From positions 1 through 5,708 of the forward strand of contig JAJZFE010000436.1 in the NCBI GenBank assembly GCA_021798655.1: a stretch of DNA of 5,708 nt. The letters run 5' to 3'. This document shows, in pieces, positions 1 through 5,708 of the stretch. A model generated the notes under the pieces. That model was not told where the DNA came from. It saw only the letters and a program-made list of their open reading frames with translations, and searched no databases. Made by a program: the position numbers and the translations under genes. How positions within the stretch are numbered: the first letter of the stretch is position 1; every line of letters begins with the position of its first letter. The DNA is from Acidobacteriota bacterium (lineage in GTDB: Bacteria > Acidobacteriota > Terriglobia > Terriglobales > Acidobacteriaceae).

Positions 1-1
1 C

Positions 2-313
2 GCGGCGGCGACGCAAGCGTATGCGCAGGAACCGACGGCTCCGTACGGCGACTATGCTCCCGATGCGACCGCGATGAACGACCGTCGCGCGCCGCAGCAA
101 GGGATCGCTCCGGATCTGGCGGCAAGTGCGGGCAGCCCGTCGCACGACATCCTGGCAACGCCGGACCGCGGGATCATCCACGCTGCGACCGCGATGAAGG
201 AGCTGTACGAGATGGGCGACAGCCCGAGCTGCAGCACCTGCGGCGCCATCATGACTCGCAACGGCAGCTGCTACCGCTGCATGGAGTGCGGCAGCACGAG
301 CGGCTGCAGCTAA
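2..313 (+). CDS. nrdJ: Vitamin B12-dependent (class II) ribonucleotide reductase, C-terminal end (partial)
   Basis: Only the last 103 residues are in the window; the frame is open from base 2 to the TAA at 311-313. Class II reductase makes deoxyribonucleotides in the cytoplasm, using adenosylcobalamin to generate the thiyl radical. The recognisable part is the Cys-rich tail. Visible residues C77 and C80 form a CxxC (SCSTCG), followed by C90, C93 and C96 (CYRCMEC) and C102, ending GCS. This CxxC...CxxCxxC...GCS ending is characteristic of long NrdJ proteins and is thought to relay electrons to the active site and/or bind metal. The preceding conserved stretch ATAMKELYEMGDSP also fits. Residues 1-65 are a low-complexity Ala/Pro-rich linker. 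The catalytic barrel lies outside the window, so the family call rests on the tail alone. The gene converges on tsf. It could be any protein with a NrdJ-like tail, but I know of no better alternative. Confidence 0.85.
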   Translation, partial: AAATQAYAQEPTAPYGDYAPDATAMNDRRAPQQGIAPDLAASAGSPSHDILATPDRGIIHAATAMKELYEMGDSPSCSTCGAIMTRNGSCYRCMECGSTSGCS

Positions 314-342
314 GTCTTACAAGGATGTCGAAGCACGCTGTG

Positions 343-371
343 CGAAGGCCCCGCTCTATGCGGGGCCTTCG
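343..371 (+). terminator. Hairpin after nrdJ, probable terminator
   Basis: A perfect 11-bp stem (343-353 with 361-371, cgaaggccccg arms) with a 7-nt loop begins 30 nt after the nrdJ stop. Its position and strength suggest 3'-end formation for nrdJ. No T-run follows on the + strand, so it is not a canonical intrinsic terminator; it may act as a 3' stabiliser or work with Rho. Confidence 0.5.
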
Positions 372-401
372 TGCGTGGAGGGTGATCGCACATCTATCCT
401 C

Positions 402-443
402 CAAAGAGCAACAGGGCCGGCGAGGATTCGCCGACCCTGTTGC
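402..443 (-). terminator. Terminator of the ribosomal operon, after tsf
   Basis: The arms 408-416/435-443 (9 bp) and 418-423/428-433 (6 bp) form one long stem with a single C/A mismatch and a 4-nt loop. Read on the minus strand, the stem is followed by TCTTTGG (407-401), a short T-rich tail. It lies 23 bp beyond the tsf stop. A smaller 6-bp hairpin (451-456/460-465, 3-nt loop) sits between the stop codon and this stem. Together they are the natural 3' end of the rplM-rpsI-rpsB-tsf transcript. Confidence 0.65.
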
Positions 444-466
444 GTCTACTCCGTACGCGGTACGGT

Positions 467-1129
467 TTATGCTTCGGTTTCGGTGGCTGCGGGCCTGGCG
501 GCGGCGACGGTGTAGTTCGGGTCGCCGATCTTGAAGCGGGCGAAGCGGCGGACCGAGATGTTCTCGCCCAGCTTGGCGATCTTCTGCGCGATGAGCTGGC
601 CGATGGTGAGCGAAGACTCCTTGATGAAGGGCTGCTCCAGGAGGCAGACCTCCTCGTAGAACTTGCCCATCTTGCCTTCGAGCATCTTCTCGATGATGTT
701 GGCGGGCTTGCCGGAGGCAGCGGCCTGGGCGCGGTAGATGTCCTTCTCGCGCTCGATGTCGGCCGGCGTCACTTCGTCCTTGCCTACGTAGCGCGGATCA
801 ACCGCAGCGATGTGCATGGCGATGTCCTTGAGCAGCTCCTGGAAGTCGTCGGTGCGGGCGACGAAGTCGGACTCGCAGTTGATCTCAATGAGCACACCGA
901 TCTTGCCGCCGGCGTGGATGTAGGTGCCGACCGCGCCCTCGTTGGTGGAGCGGCTGGCCTTCTTGGCGGCCGAGGCCATACCGCGCTTGCGGAGGACGAC
1001 GAAGGCCTCTTCCATGTTGCCCTTGGCTTCCTGCAGGGCCTTGAGGCAGTCGCCCATGGGGGCACCGGACTTTTCGCGGAGTTCCTTGACGAGCTTGGCG
1101 TCGATCTTTACGGCTTCGGTGGTGGACAT
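467..1129 (-). CDS. tsf: Elongation factor Ts
   Basis: EF-Ts is the cytoplasmic nucleotide-exchange factor that releases GDP from EF-Tu during translation elongation. The 220-residue product starts with the UBA-like N-terminal domain (about residues 8-50), with the family signature VKELREKSGAPMGDCLKAL at 14-32. The EF-Tu-contacting core motif reads NCESDFVAR, with D88-F89 equivalent to the Asp-Phe pair that displaces Mg2+ from EF-Tu. The C-terminal part ENISVRRFARF is also typical. It is shorter than E. coli EF-Ts (283 aa) and closer to the compact Thermus type, so one subdomain of the core is probably reduced. It ends in an Ala/Thr/Glu-rich tail. The ATG at 1127-1129 is preceded by AAGGA with a 6-nt spacing. 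It is the last gene of the operon, 144 bp after rpsB, and a terminator-like hairpin lies in that gap, which suggests expression by partial read-through. Confidence 0.97.
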   Translation of the reverse strand: MSTTEAVKIDAKLVKELREKSGAPMGDCLKALQEAKGNMEEAFVVLRKRGMASAAKKASRSTNEGAVGTYIHAGGKIGVLIEINCESDFVARTDDFQELLKDIAMHIAAVDPRYVGKDEVTPADIEREKDIYRAQAAASGKPANIIEKMLEGKMGKFYEEVCLLEQPFIKESSLTIGQLIAQKIAKLGENISVRRFARFKIGDPNYTVAAARPAATETEA

Positions 1130-1182
1130 GTGTATTCCTTCACGGTTTGGGCGGGGGCGTGGGACGCGCCGGCCTGGTTGCT

Positions 1183-1213
1183 AAAAGTGGCGCGGGCTAT
1201 GCGCCCGCGCCAC
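1183..1213 (-). terminator. Intercistronic terminator/attenuator between rpsB and tsf
   Basis: A perfect 11-bp, almost entirely G/C stem (1187-1197 with 1203-1213) with a 5-nt loop is followed on the minus strand by TTTT (1186-1183). That is the form of a Rho-independent terminator. It sits 60 bp after the rpsB stop and 53 bp before the tsf start. No clear promoter is visible between it and tsf, so complete termination would silence tsf. A leaky attenuator that sets the S2:EF-Ts ratio is the simplest reading (inference). Confidence 0.7.
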
Positions 1214-1273
1214 CATTGTTGTCGATGGCTGTTACGGCACGGCTAACGCGATGCCGCGCACATCACCCGATGA

Positions 1274-2212
<939 letters not shown>

Positions 2213-2246
2213 AAAAAGCTCCTGTTTATAGACCGGGCGGAGAGGC

Positions 2247-2288
2247 AGCTTCTAGCTCTCAGCTTCTAGCTTTTAGCTAGAGGCTTCG
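2247..2288. repeat. Tandem heptanucleotide repeat, block 1 (RGCTNNN x6)
   Basis: Six consecutive 7-bp units start with AGCT (five) or GGCT (the last, 2282-2288). Units 1 and 3 are identical (agcttct), and 12 bp (cagcttctagct) is repeated exactly at 2246-2257 and 2260-2271, two heptads apart. The block lies 35 bp upstream of rpsB, in what would be its leader on the minus strand. Because AGCT is its own reverse complement, the repeat reads the same in either orientation. Confidence 0.75.
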
Positions 2289-2361
2289 TGGTGGAAGACT
2301 GGCCGTGTCGGCTGGTCTGGATTGATCCCTGGCGGTGAAGCGTCGGGAGATTTAGTTCCTG

Positions 2362-2385
2362 CCTCCGATGTAGGTGCCTCGGAGG
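2362..2385 (-). promoter_or_regulatory. Stem-loop in the rpsB upstream region, candidate leader element
   Basis: A 7-bp perfect stem (2362-2368 with 2379-2385) with a 10-nt loop lies about 150 nt upstream of the rpsB start, between the two heptad-repeat blocks. No T-run follows on either strand, so it is not a terminator. It could be part of an S2-responsive leader, but I do not recognise it as a known motif. Read on the minus strand, the same bases are open as TTLRGTYIGGRN followed by a stop, without a usable start codon. Confidence 0.35.
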
Positions 2386-2396
2386 GTGGTGCGGAA

Positions 2397-2466
2397 AGCC
2401 GCTGGCTTCCAGCTCCTGGCCGCTAGCTGAGGGCTAGAAGCCAGGAGCTAGAAGCTGAAAACTAGC
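2397..2466. repeat. Tandem heptanucleotide repeat, block 2 (RGCYNNN x9), overlapping the rpsI stop
   Basis: Nine consecutive 7-bp units from 2397 to 2459 all begin with RGCY (agcc, ggct, agct, ggcc and so on). A tenth, degenerate unit (aactagc, 2460-2466) contains the rpsI stop codon. The unit agctaga occurs here at 2446-2452 and in block 1 at 2275-2281. An 11-bp sequence gctagaagctg at 2447-2457 is the reverse complement of the 11-mer at 2246-2256 and 2260-2270, so the two blocks present inverted copies around about 190 bp. It resembles in style the short tandem heptamer repeats known from cyanobacterial genomes; any relationship is inference. Confidence 0.75.
2405..2455 (-). other. Large imperfect hairpin immediately after rpsI
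   Basis: The 16-nt arms 2405-2420 and 2440-2455 pair with one mismatch (C2410/A2450), and the loop contains a nested 5-bp stem (ctagc 2423-2427 with gctag 2433-2437). In the rpsI transcript it begins 6 nt after the stop codon, so it could protect the 3' end of an rplM-rpsI message. No T-run follows on the minus strand, so intrinsic termination is not supported. The structure is built from the self-complementary heptad units and may be only a by-product of the repeat. Confidence 0.55.
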
Positions 2467-2857
2467 GCTTGGAGAACTGGAAGCGAGCGCGAGCGCCCTT
2501 CTGGCCGTACTTCTTGCGCTCCTTGCCACGTGCGTCACGGGTGACCATGCCGCCGGACTTGAGGGACTTGCGGAGTTCGATGTTGAACTCCATCAGCGCG
2601 CGGGCGATGCCGAGCTTGACGGCATCGGCCTGGCCGTTGACGCCGCCACCCTTGACGGTGGTGAGGATGTCGAAGGTCTCGTTGATGTCGGCGATGCCGA
2701 GCGGCTGCTTGGCGGCGGCGCGCTGCGCAGGGGTGACGAAGTACTCGTCAAACTGCTTGCCGTTGACGGTGAAGTTGCCCGAACCGGGGCGCAGGAAGAC
2801 GCGAGCGATCGCGCTCTTGCGGCGGCCGGTTCCGTAGTATTGGATCAGATCTGCCAT
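2462..2857 (-). CDS. rpsI: 30S ribosomal protein S9
   Basis: S9 sits in the head of the 30S subunit, and its C-terminal tail reaches the P-site tRNA anticodon region. The 131-residue product has the family start [14 protein letters not shown] (7-20), the central [19 protein letters not shown] stretch and the basic C-terminus with [18 protein letters not shown], including the conserved terminal Ser-Lys-Arg. The length matches the usual 128-132. The ATG at 2855-2857 was chosen because GAGGA lies 7 nt upstream and the family normally begins only a few residues before GTGRRK. An in-frame upstream start at 2932 would add 25 residues unlike S9. It follows rplM by 100 bp, the standard rplM-rpsI pair. 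Confidence 0.98.
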   Translation of the reverse strand: MADLIQYYGTGRRKSAIARVFLRPGSGNFTVNGKQFDEYFVTPAQRAAAKQPLGIADINETFDILTTVKGGGVNGQADAVKLGIARALMEFNIELRKSLKSGGMVTRDARGKERKKYGQKGARARFQFSKR

Positions 2858-2863
2858 GTTGAA

Positions 2864-2868
2864 TCCTC
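2864..2868 (-). promoter_or_regulatory. Ribosome binding site of rpsI (decides the start)
   Basis: GAGGA on the minus strand lies 7 nt before the ATG at 2855-2857 and fixes the S9 start against the longer in-frame alternative. A 5-bp hairpin with tetraloop (2879-2883/2888-2892) lies just upstream and leaves the site exposed. Confidence 0.75.
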
Positions 2869-2957
2869 GTGTGTTGCCGGGCCTGAAGGCCCTCGAATCT
2901 TGTGAGCTGCTGGCTTTTCGCTGCGAGATCATTGGCTAGCCGCGAAGAGCAGATTTA

Positions 2958-3458
2958 CTACGCCATCTGCTTCTGGTGCCGTTCCTTGGTGTGCAGGTCC
3001 AGCGGCGTGCCGGAGCGGTGCATCTCCATGGCGACCGGCTGCTGGGCGTGGTGCGGATGCTCCGCACCCCTGTAGACCTTGAGCTTGGTGGCCATCTGGC
3101 GGCCGAGCTTGGACTTGGGCAGCATACCCTTGATGGCCTCTTCGAGGATCTTCTCCGGACGGCGCACGAGCAGCTTGCTGTACTCTTCCTCGCGGAGACC
3201 GCCGGGGAACCCGGTGTAGCGGCGATAGAGCTTCTGGCTGGACTTCATGCCGGTGAGGTGGATCTTCTCGGCGTTGATGATGACGACGTGATCGCCCATG
3301 TCAATGTACGGCGTGTAGAGCGGGTTGAGCTTGCCGGCGAGGACGCTGGCGGCGTGCGAGGCGAGGCGGCCGAGGGTCTGGCCGGAGGCGTCGAGCACGA
3401 ACCACTTGCGCTGGATGTCTTTGCCGCTGGGGATCGTGGTGGTCTGATTGAGGTTCAT
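2958..3458 (-). CDS. rplM: 50S ribosomal protein L13
   Basis: L13 is an early-assembling 50S protein that binds 23S rRNA. The 166-residue product carries the family landmarks in order: [18 protein letters not shown] (17-34), [43 protein letters not shown] and [19 protein letters not shown], ending the conserved core at AQQP (138-141). E. coli L13 is 142 aa, so the last 25 or so residues, which include [13 protein letters not shown], are a lineage-type extension rich in His, Lys and Gln. The ATG at 3456-3458 has GGGAG 9 nt upstream. It is the first gene of the operon, with a promoter and a long structured leader upstream. In E. coli, L13 represses rplM-rpsI through the leader RNA; equivalent control here is plausible. 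Confidence 0.98.
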   Translation of the reverse strand: MNLNQTTTIPSGKDIQRKWFVLDASGQTLGRLASHAASVLAGKLNPLYTPYIDMGDHVVIINAEKIHLTGMKSSQKLYRRYTGFPGGLREEEYSKLLVRRPEKILEEAIKGMLPKSKLGRQMATKLKVYRGAEHPHHAQQPVAMEMHRSGTPLDLHTKERHQKQMA

Positions 3459-3756
3459 CGTAGGTTACTCCCTGGTTCTGCCGTCTTCGTGGATCGACTG
3501 CGCGGCTTGTAGCTCGAAGAGGTGGTGCAGTCTGCGCTGTACAAACAGCCGGTTGGGCGGCAGGTGGAGAGGCGGACAAAGTACGTCCGCGCAGGCCAGA
3601 AGCCGGAGTTGCGGTTGATGGCACGCTGCACCGTTGCAGCGCGACGCACACAGAGCCGGATGCGCCAGGAACTCTAGCTGCGGGGCTGGGGAGTGGGTGC
3701 CGATTGTGGTTGGAAGCTTCCGGAAACGTGCCACGGAAGCGGAACCGCCTGGGACT
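3459..3756 (-). other. 3' part of the rplM leader, no gene recognised
   Basis: This stretch lies between the structured 5' element and the rplM start. I see no credible gene: frames open here lack a ribosome binding site and resemble nothing known. It holds three simple hairpins: 3572-3577/3585-3590 (6 bp, 7-nt loop), 3624-3630/3635-3641 (7 bp, 4-nt loop) and 3716-3722/3734-3740 (7 bp, 11-nt loop). None has a T-run after it on the minus strand. The rest is unstructured by eye. It may be plain untranslated leader, or part of a larger regulatory RNA. Confidence 0.5.
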
Positions 3757-3829
3757 CACCTCGGTGTCTCGGTCCGGCAGGCCGTCCCTGTCCGAAGCCC
3801 GGAGACCGGGTTACAGACACACGGAGGTG
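3757..3829 (-). promoter_or_regulatory. Candidate structured leader RNA (three-way junction) upstream of rplM
   Basis: The closing helix pairs 3757-3762 with 3824-3829 and 3764-3769 with 3815-3820 (12 bp in two halves around a small internal loop). Inside are two hairpins: 3775-3781 with 3787-3794 (7 bp with one bulged base, 5-nt loop) and 3798-3802 with 3806-3810 (5 bp, 3-nt loop). It starts about 20 nt after the predicted transcription start, at the very 5' end of the rplM mRNA. This is a hand-drawn fold in GC-rich sequence. I do not recognise it as a known riboswitch or the Firmicutes L13 leader. Its place suggests autoregulation by L13 or RNA stabilisation (inference). Confidence 0.4.
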
Positions 3830-3854
3830 CTGGCGCGAGACTGCGCGAGTGTCC

Positions 3855-3883
3855 AGAATAGCCAATCGGCAGGCCGGAGTCAA
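3855..3883 (-). promoter_or_regulatory. Sigma70-type promoter of the rplM operon
   Basis: On the minus strand TTGACT (3883-3878) is followed after exactly 17 bp by TATTCT (3860-3855). That gives five of six -35 matches and four of six -10 matches at optimal spacing. Transcription would start near 3846-3850, giving a leader of about 390 nt before rplM. It sits 54 bp after the stop of the codirectional TonB-dependent receptor gene, so it provides the operon with its own start. No comparable promoter was found in the internal gaps. Confidence 0.75.
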
Positions 3884-3937
3884 CGGAAATTGCTGGTACT
3901 TGCTGATGGATGCGGGGATTTTTGGCAGTCTTGCAGG

Positions 3938-5708
3938 CTAAAAGTTGAATGCTGCCTGCAGGAAGACGACTCGGTTGGCGGCGGTGTTGGTGGTAAAAGG
4001 GGCATTCAGCGAGACGGACTGGCCGAAGTACGGCGAGCCGAGGACCCCGACGGGGGCGCCGGGGTTGTGGCTGTTGAGCGCGTTGGCGGCGTCGACCGTG
4101 ACGGTGAGGCTGTAGGGCGGGTCGGGCCGGGGGCCGGGTTTGCCGTTGGGGCCGGGTTTGGCGGCTGGGCGCGGGCCGATGCCGAAGCTGCGGCTGGCGG
4201 AGAGATCCACGAAGGCGAAGTTGGGCGAGTTGCCGTAGTTGACCGGGATGATGGCTTCGCCGGGCTGCGGGTTGGCGTCGAAGGTGCCGTGAGGCGTGGT
4301 GTAGAGGACCGAGTTCGCCGTGGGATGCGTGGCGAAGGCGGGCCGGTCGTTGAAGATGCTGTCACCGTTCAGGTCGGTGCCGGTGGTGATGTTGAAGGGC
4401 GTTCCGCCGGCGGTGTTGGCGAAGACGTTGGCGGAGATGCCGAGCGGCAGTTGCGCGGTGAGGCCGGTGACGAGGCGCTGGAAGGGCTGCGCGGCGCGGC
4501 CGAAGTCCTGCGAGACGTTGTAGGAGTTGGAGGCAAAGGTCGTCGCGTTGGTGACGTCCGCCAGCGAGTGCGTGTAGTCGTACTGGAGGAACAGGGTGAC
4601 GCGTTTGCTGGCGAGGACGCGGCTGTTGACGATGAGTTCGTGCATCTTCTGGATGCCGTTGGAGTCGAACTCGTAGATGTTCTGCGTGCCGCCGAAGGGC
4701 CGTGTGCCGCTGCCAGGCACGGCGGGGTTGTAGGTGCCGGGCAGCGGCGCGTTGACGTTCTGCGAGGCCCACTGATGCACGCCTCGGACGGAGAGGTAGT
4801 TGACCGAGACGCGGCCGCGGCGGGCAATCACCTTCTCCACCGAGACGCCGCCGACCCAGCCGTACTCGGACTTGAGGGTCGGGCTGATGCGGTAGAGCGT
4901 GGGCGATGTGGCGGTGAGGGCGGCGGTGTTGGGAAGCTGTGGATACGTTGTGGGATCGCTGAGGGTATAGGTCTGCTGGCTGGTGCCGTTCTGGCGGACC
5001 GAGGTGAGGATATTGGCGGCGGCGAAGCGGTCGTAGAAGATGCCTCCGCCAGCGCGCAGGGTGACAAACGGTACAGCCTGCTTGTGCCGATGCACGGCCC
5101 AGGCGATGGCGGCGCGCGGTGCAGGGTCGAGGTGGTCGGGGATCGCGGACTGACTCTCCAGCCGGAAGCCGAGATCGAGTGTGACGTTCGGCGAGACCTT
5201 CCACTCGTCTTCGGCGTAGACGCCGAGGTCGCCTGTGACGAGCGCTGCGCTGGCCTGTCCGGTGGTGATGCTGAAGAGGCTTGGCTGCCCGGCCGCGTAG
5301 GCGGCCAGCGAGGGGAAGATCCACTGGCCGTTGTAGTTGGAGGTGGAGAAGTTGGCCTCGCGGAGCAGGCGGTAGCGCGCGCCGAAGCGGAGGTAGTGCG
5401 CGCCGCGATCGACCGTGAGGGCCTGCTGGAGTTCGAGCGCGTCCTGGTTGTCACGGAGCGACTGCGCGCTGTTGCCACCGCCGTTGAAGCCGCCTTCGAT
5501 CAGGAGCGTGGGCGCGGTGGAGATGGCGTTCTGCTGCAGGCGGGTGCGGAGGTACTGCGCGTGCGACTCGTAGACGACGTGCGCGCCGAAGACCTTGCTG
5601 TCGGAGAGCTGCAGCGTCTGGGTCGTCGTGCCGTTGTTGAAGGCCTGCGTGGCCAGCGTGAGCGGCTGCGTGAGTCCGCCGTTGGTGAGCGAGAGCTGGT
5701 TGAACTCA
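3938..5708 (-). CDS. TonB-dependent receptor, Oar-like, C-terminal part (partial)
   Basis: The frame is open from the right edge to the TAG at 3938-3940, giving 589 visible residues; the N-terminus, with any signal peptide, carboxypeptidase-like regulatory domain and plug, is outside the window. The visible part is outer-membrane beta-barrel. Alternating aromatic/polar strands run throughout, DEWKVSPNVTLDLGFRLE (167-184) is the classic TonB-receptor barrel motif, followed by PRAAIAWA (197-204) and AGGGIFYDRF (219-228). The chain ends QAAFNF, a C-terminal Phe as expected for BAM-inserted proteins. RDNQDALELQ and FPSLAAYAAGQPSLFSITTG resemble acidobacterial Oar-like receptors. The substrate is unknown: such proteins import large or scarce nutrients such as siderophores or glycans, driven by TonB. 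A Pro/Gly-rich insert occupies residues 510-531. The gene is upstream of and codirectional with the ribosomal operon, but functionally unrelated. Confidence 0.9.
   Translation of the reverse strand, partial: EFNQLSLTNGGLTQPLTLATQAFNNGTTTQTLQLSDSKVFGAHVVYESHAQYLRTRLQQNAISTAPTLLIEGGFNGGGNSAQSLRDNQDALELQQALTVDRGAHYLRFGARYRLLREANFSTSNYNGQWIFPSLAAYAAGQPSLFSITTGQASAALVTGDLGVYAEDEWKVSPNVTLDLGFRLESQSAIPDHLDPAPRAAIAWAVHRHKQAVPFVTLRAGGGIFYDRFAAANILTSVRQNGTSQQTYTLSDPTTYPQLPNTAALTATSPTLYRISPTLKSEYGWVGGVSVEKVIARRGRVSVNYLSVRGVHQWASQNVNAPLPGTYNPAVPGSGTRPFGGTQNIYEFDSNGIQKMHELIVNSRVLASKRVTLFLQYDYTHSLADVTNATTFASNSYNVSQDFGRAAQPFQRLVTGLTAQLPLGISANVFANTAGGTPFNITTGTDLNGDSIFNDRPAFATHPTANSVLYTTPHGTFDANPQPGEAIIPVNYGNSPNFAFVDLSASRSFGIGPRPAAKPGPNGKPGPRPDPPYSLTVTVDAANALNSHNPGAPVGVLGSPYFGQSVSLNAPFTTNTAANRVVFLQAAFNF

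Noticed and set aside
440..1246. 268-codon open frame on the + strand opposite tsf
   Set aside because: Antisense shadow of a clear EF-Ts gene in GC-rich DNA; low-complexity Gly/Val/Leu/Asp translation, no family resemblance.
2225..2230. TATAAA on the minus strand as a -10 box for rpsB
   Set aside because: It lies directly before the ribosome binding site, so the transcript would start within or after it, and no -35 box lies 16-18 bp upstream.
2247..2466. CRISPR array in the rpsI-rpsB spacer
   Set aside because: Units are 7 bp and contiguous, with no 20-40 bp repeats separated by unique spacers.
2858..2932. Longer rpsI start adding 25 residues
   Set aside because: The added residues do not resemble S9, and the ATG at 2855-2857 has a well-placed GAGGA.
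2976..3512. 178-codon open frame on the + strand opposite rplM
   Set aside because: Antisense to L13; it has no recognisable motif or ribosome binding site.
3465..3734. 89-codon minus-strand frame in the rplM leader
   Set aside because: GTG start without a ribosome binding site, and unrecognisable Cys/His/Arg-rich composition; overlapping alternative frames are equally open.
3634..3941. Short + strand frames (3634-3861 and 3693-3941) across the leader and promoter
   Set aside because: They overlap each other and the promoter, and have no ribosome binding site or recognisable sequence.
3932..3960. 7-bp hairpin across the TonB-receptor stop codon as its terminator
   Set aside because: It overlaps the coding end, has a 15-nt loop and is not followed by a T-run on the minus strand.
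4362..5324. 320-codon minus-strand frame inside the TonB-receptor gene
   Set aside because: Arg/His/Pro-rich off-frame reading of a recognisable receptor; the frame ending at 3938 carries all the family motifs.

Overview
This is a GC-rich bacterial window, most likely from the Acidobacteriota (Terriglobia/Acidobacteriaceae-like). That placement is an inference. It rests on three things: the large Oar-type TonB-dependent receptor with phrases typical of acidobacterial copies, the B12-dependent ribonucleotide reductase, and the contiguous order rplM-rpsI-rpsB-tsf. No rRNA gene or other decisive marker is present.

Layout. The left edge (2-313, + strand) is the last 103 codons of nrdJ, the adenosylcobalamin-dependent class II ribonucleotide reductase. 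It converges on the ribosomal-protein operon, and the 153-bp convergent gap holds two strong hairpins, one serving each side. From 467 to 3458 everything is on the minus strand. In transcription order it is rplM (L13), rpsI (S9), rpsB (S2), tsf (EF-Ts). Upstream of rplM lie a good sigma70-type promoter (3855-3883) and an unusually long leader of about 390 nt, whose 5' end folds on paper into a three-way junction (3757-3829). Further upstream and codirectional is the C-terminal 589 residues of a TonB-dependent receptor, cut by the right edge.

How it works together. The four central genes supply two ribosomal-protein pairs and a translation factor, so the unit is a translation operon. I found no convincing internal promoter, but every gap carries structure: a small hairpin before rpsI, a heptanucleotide-repeat region plus hairpins between rpsI and rpsB, and a terminator-like hairpin with a T-run between rpsB and tsf. 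That last one would lower tsf expression relative to rpsB. In E. coli, L13 and S2 repress their own operons through leader RNA, so leader structures before rplM and rpsB are plausible regulatory sites. The specific folds seen here are not ones I recognise.

Most unusual content. The rpsI-rpsB spacer contains two blocks of tandem 7-bp units with consensus RGCYNNN. The longer block has nine consecutive units and runs into the rpsI stop codon. The next most interesting item is the rplM leader. The genes themselves are ordinary housekeeping genes apart from a long acidic tail on S2. I see no CRISPR array, tRNA, insertion sequence, or new multi-gene system.
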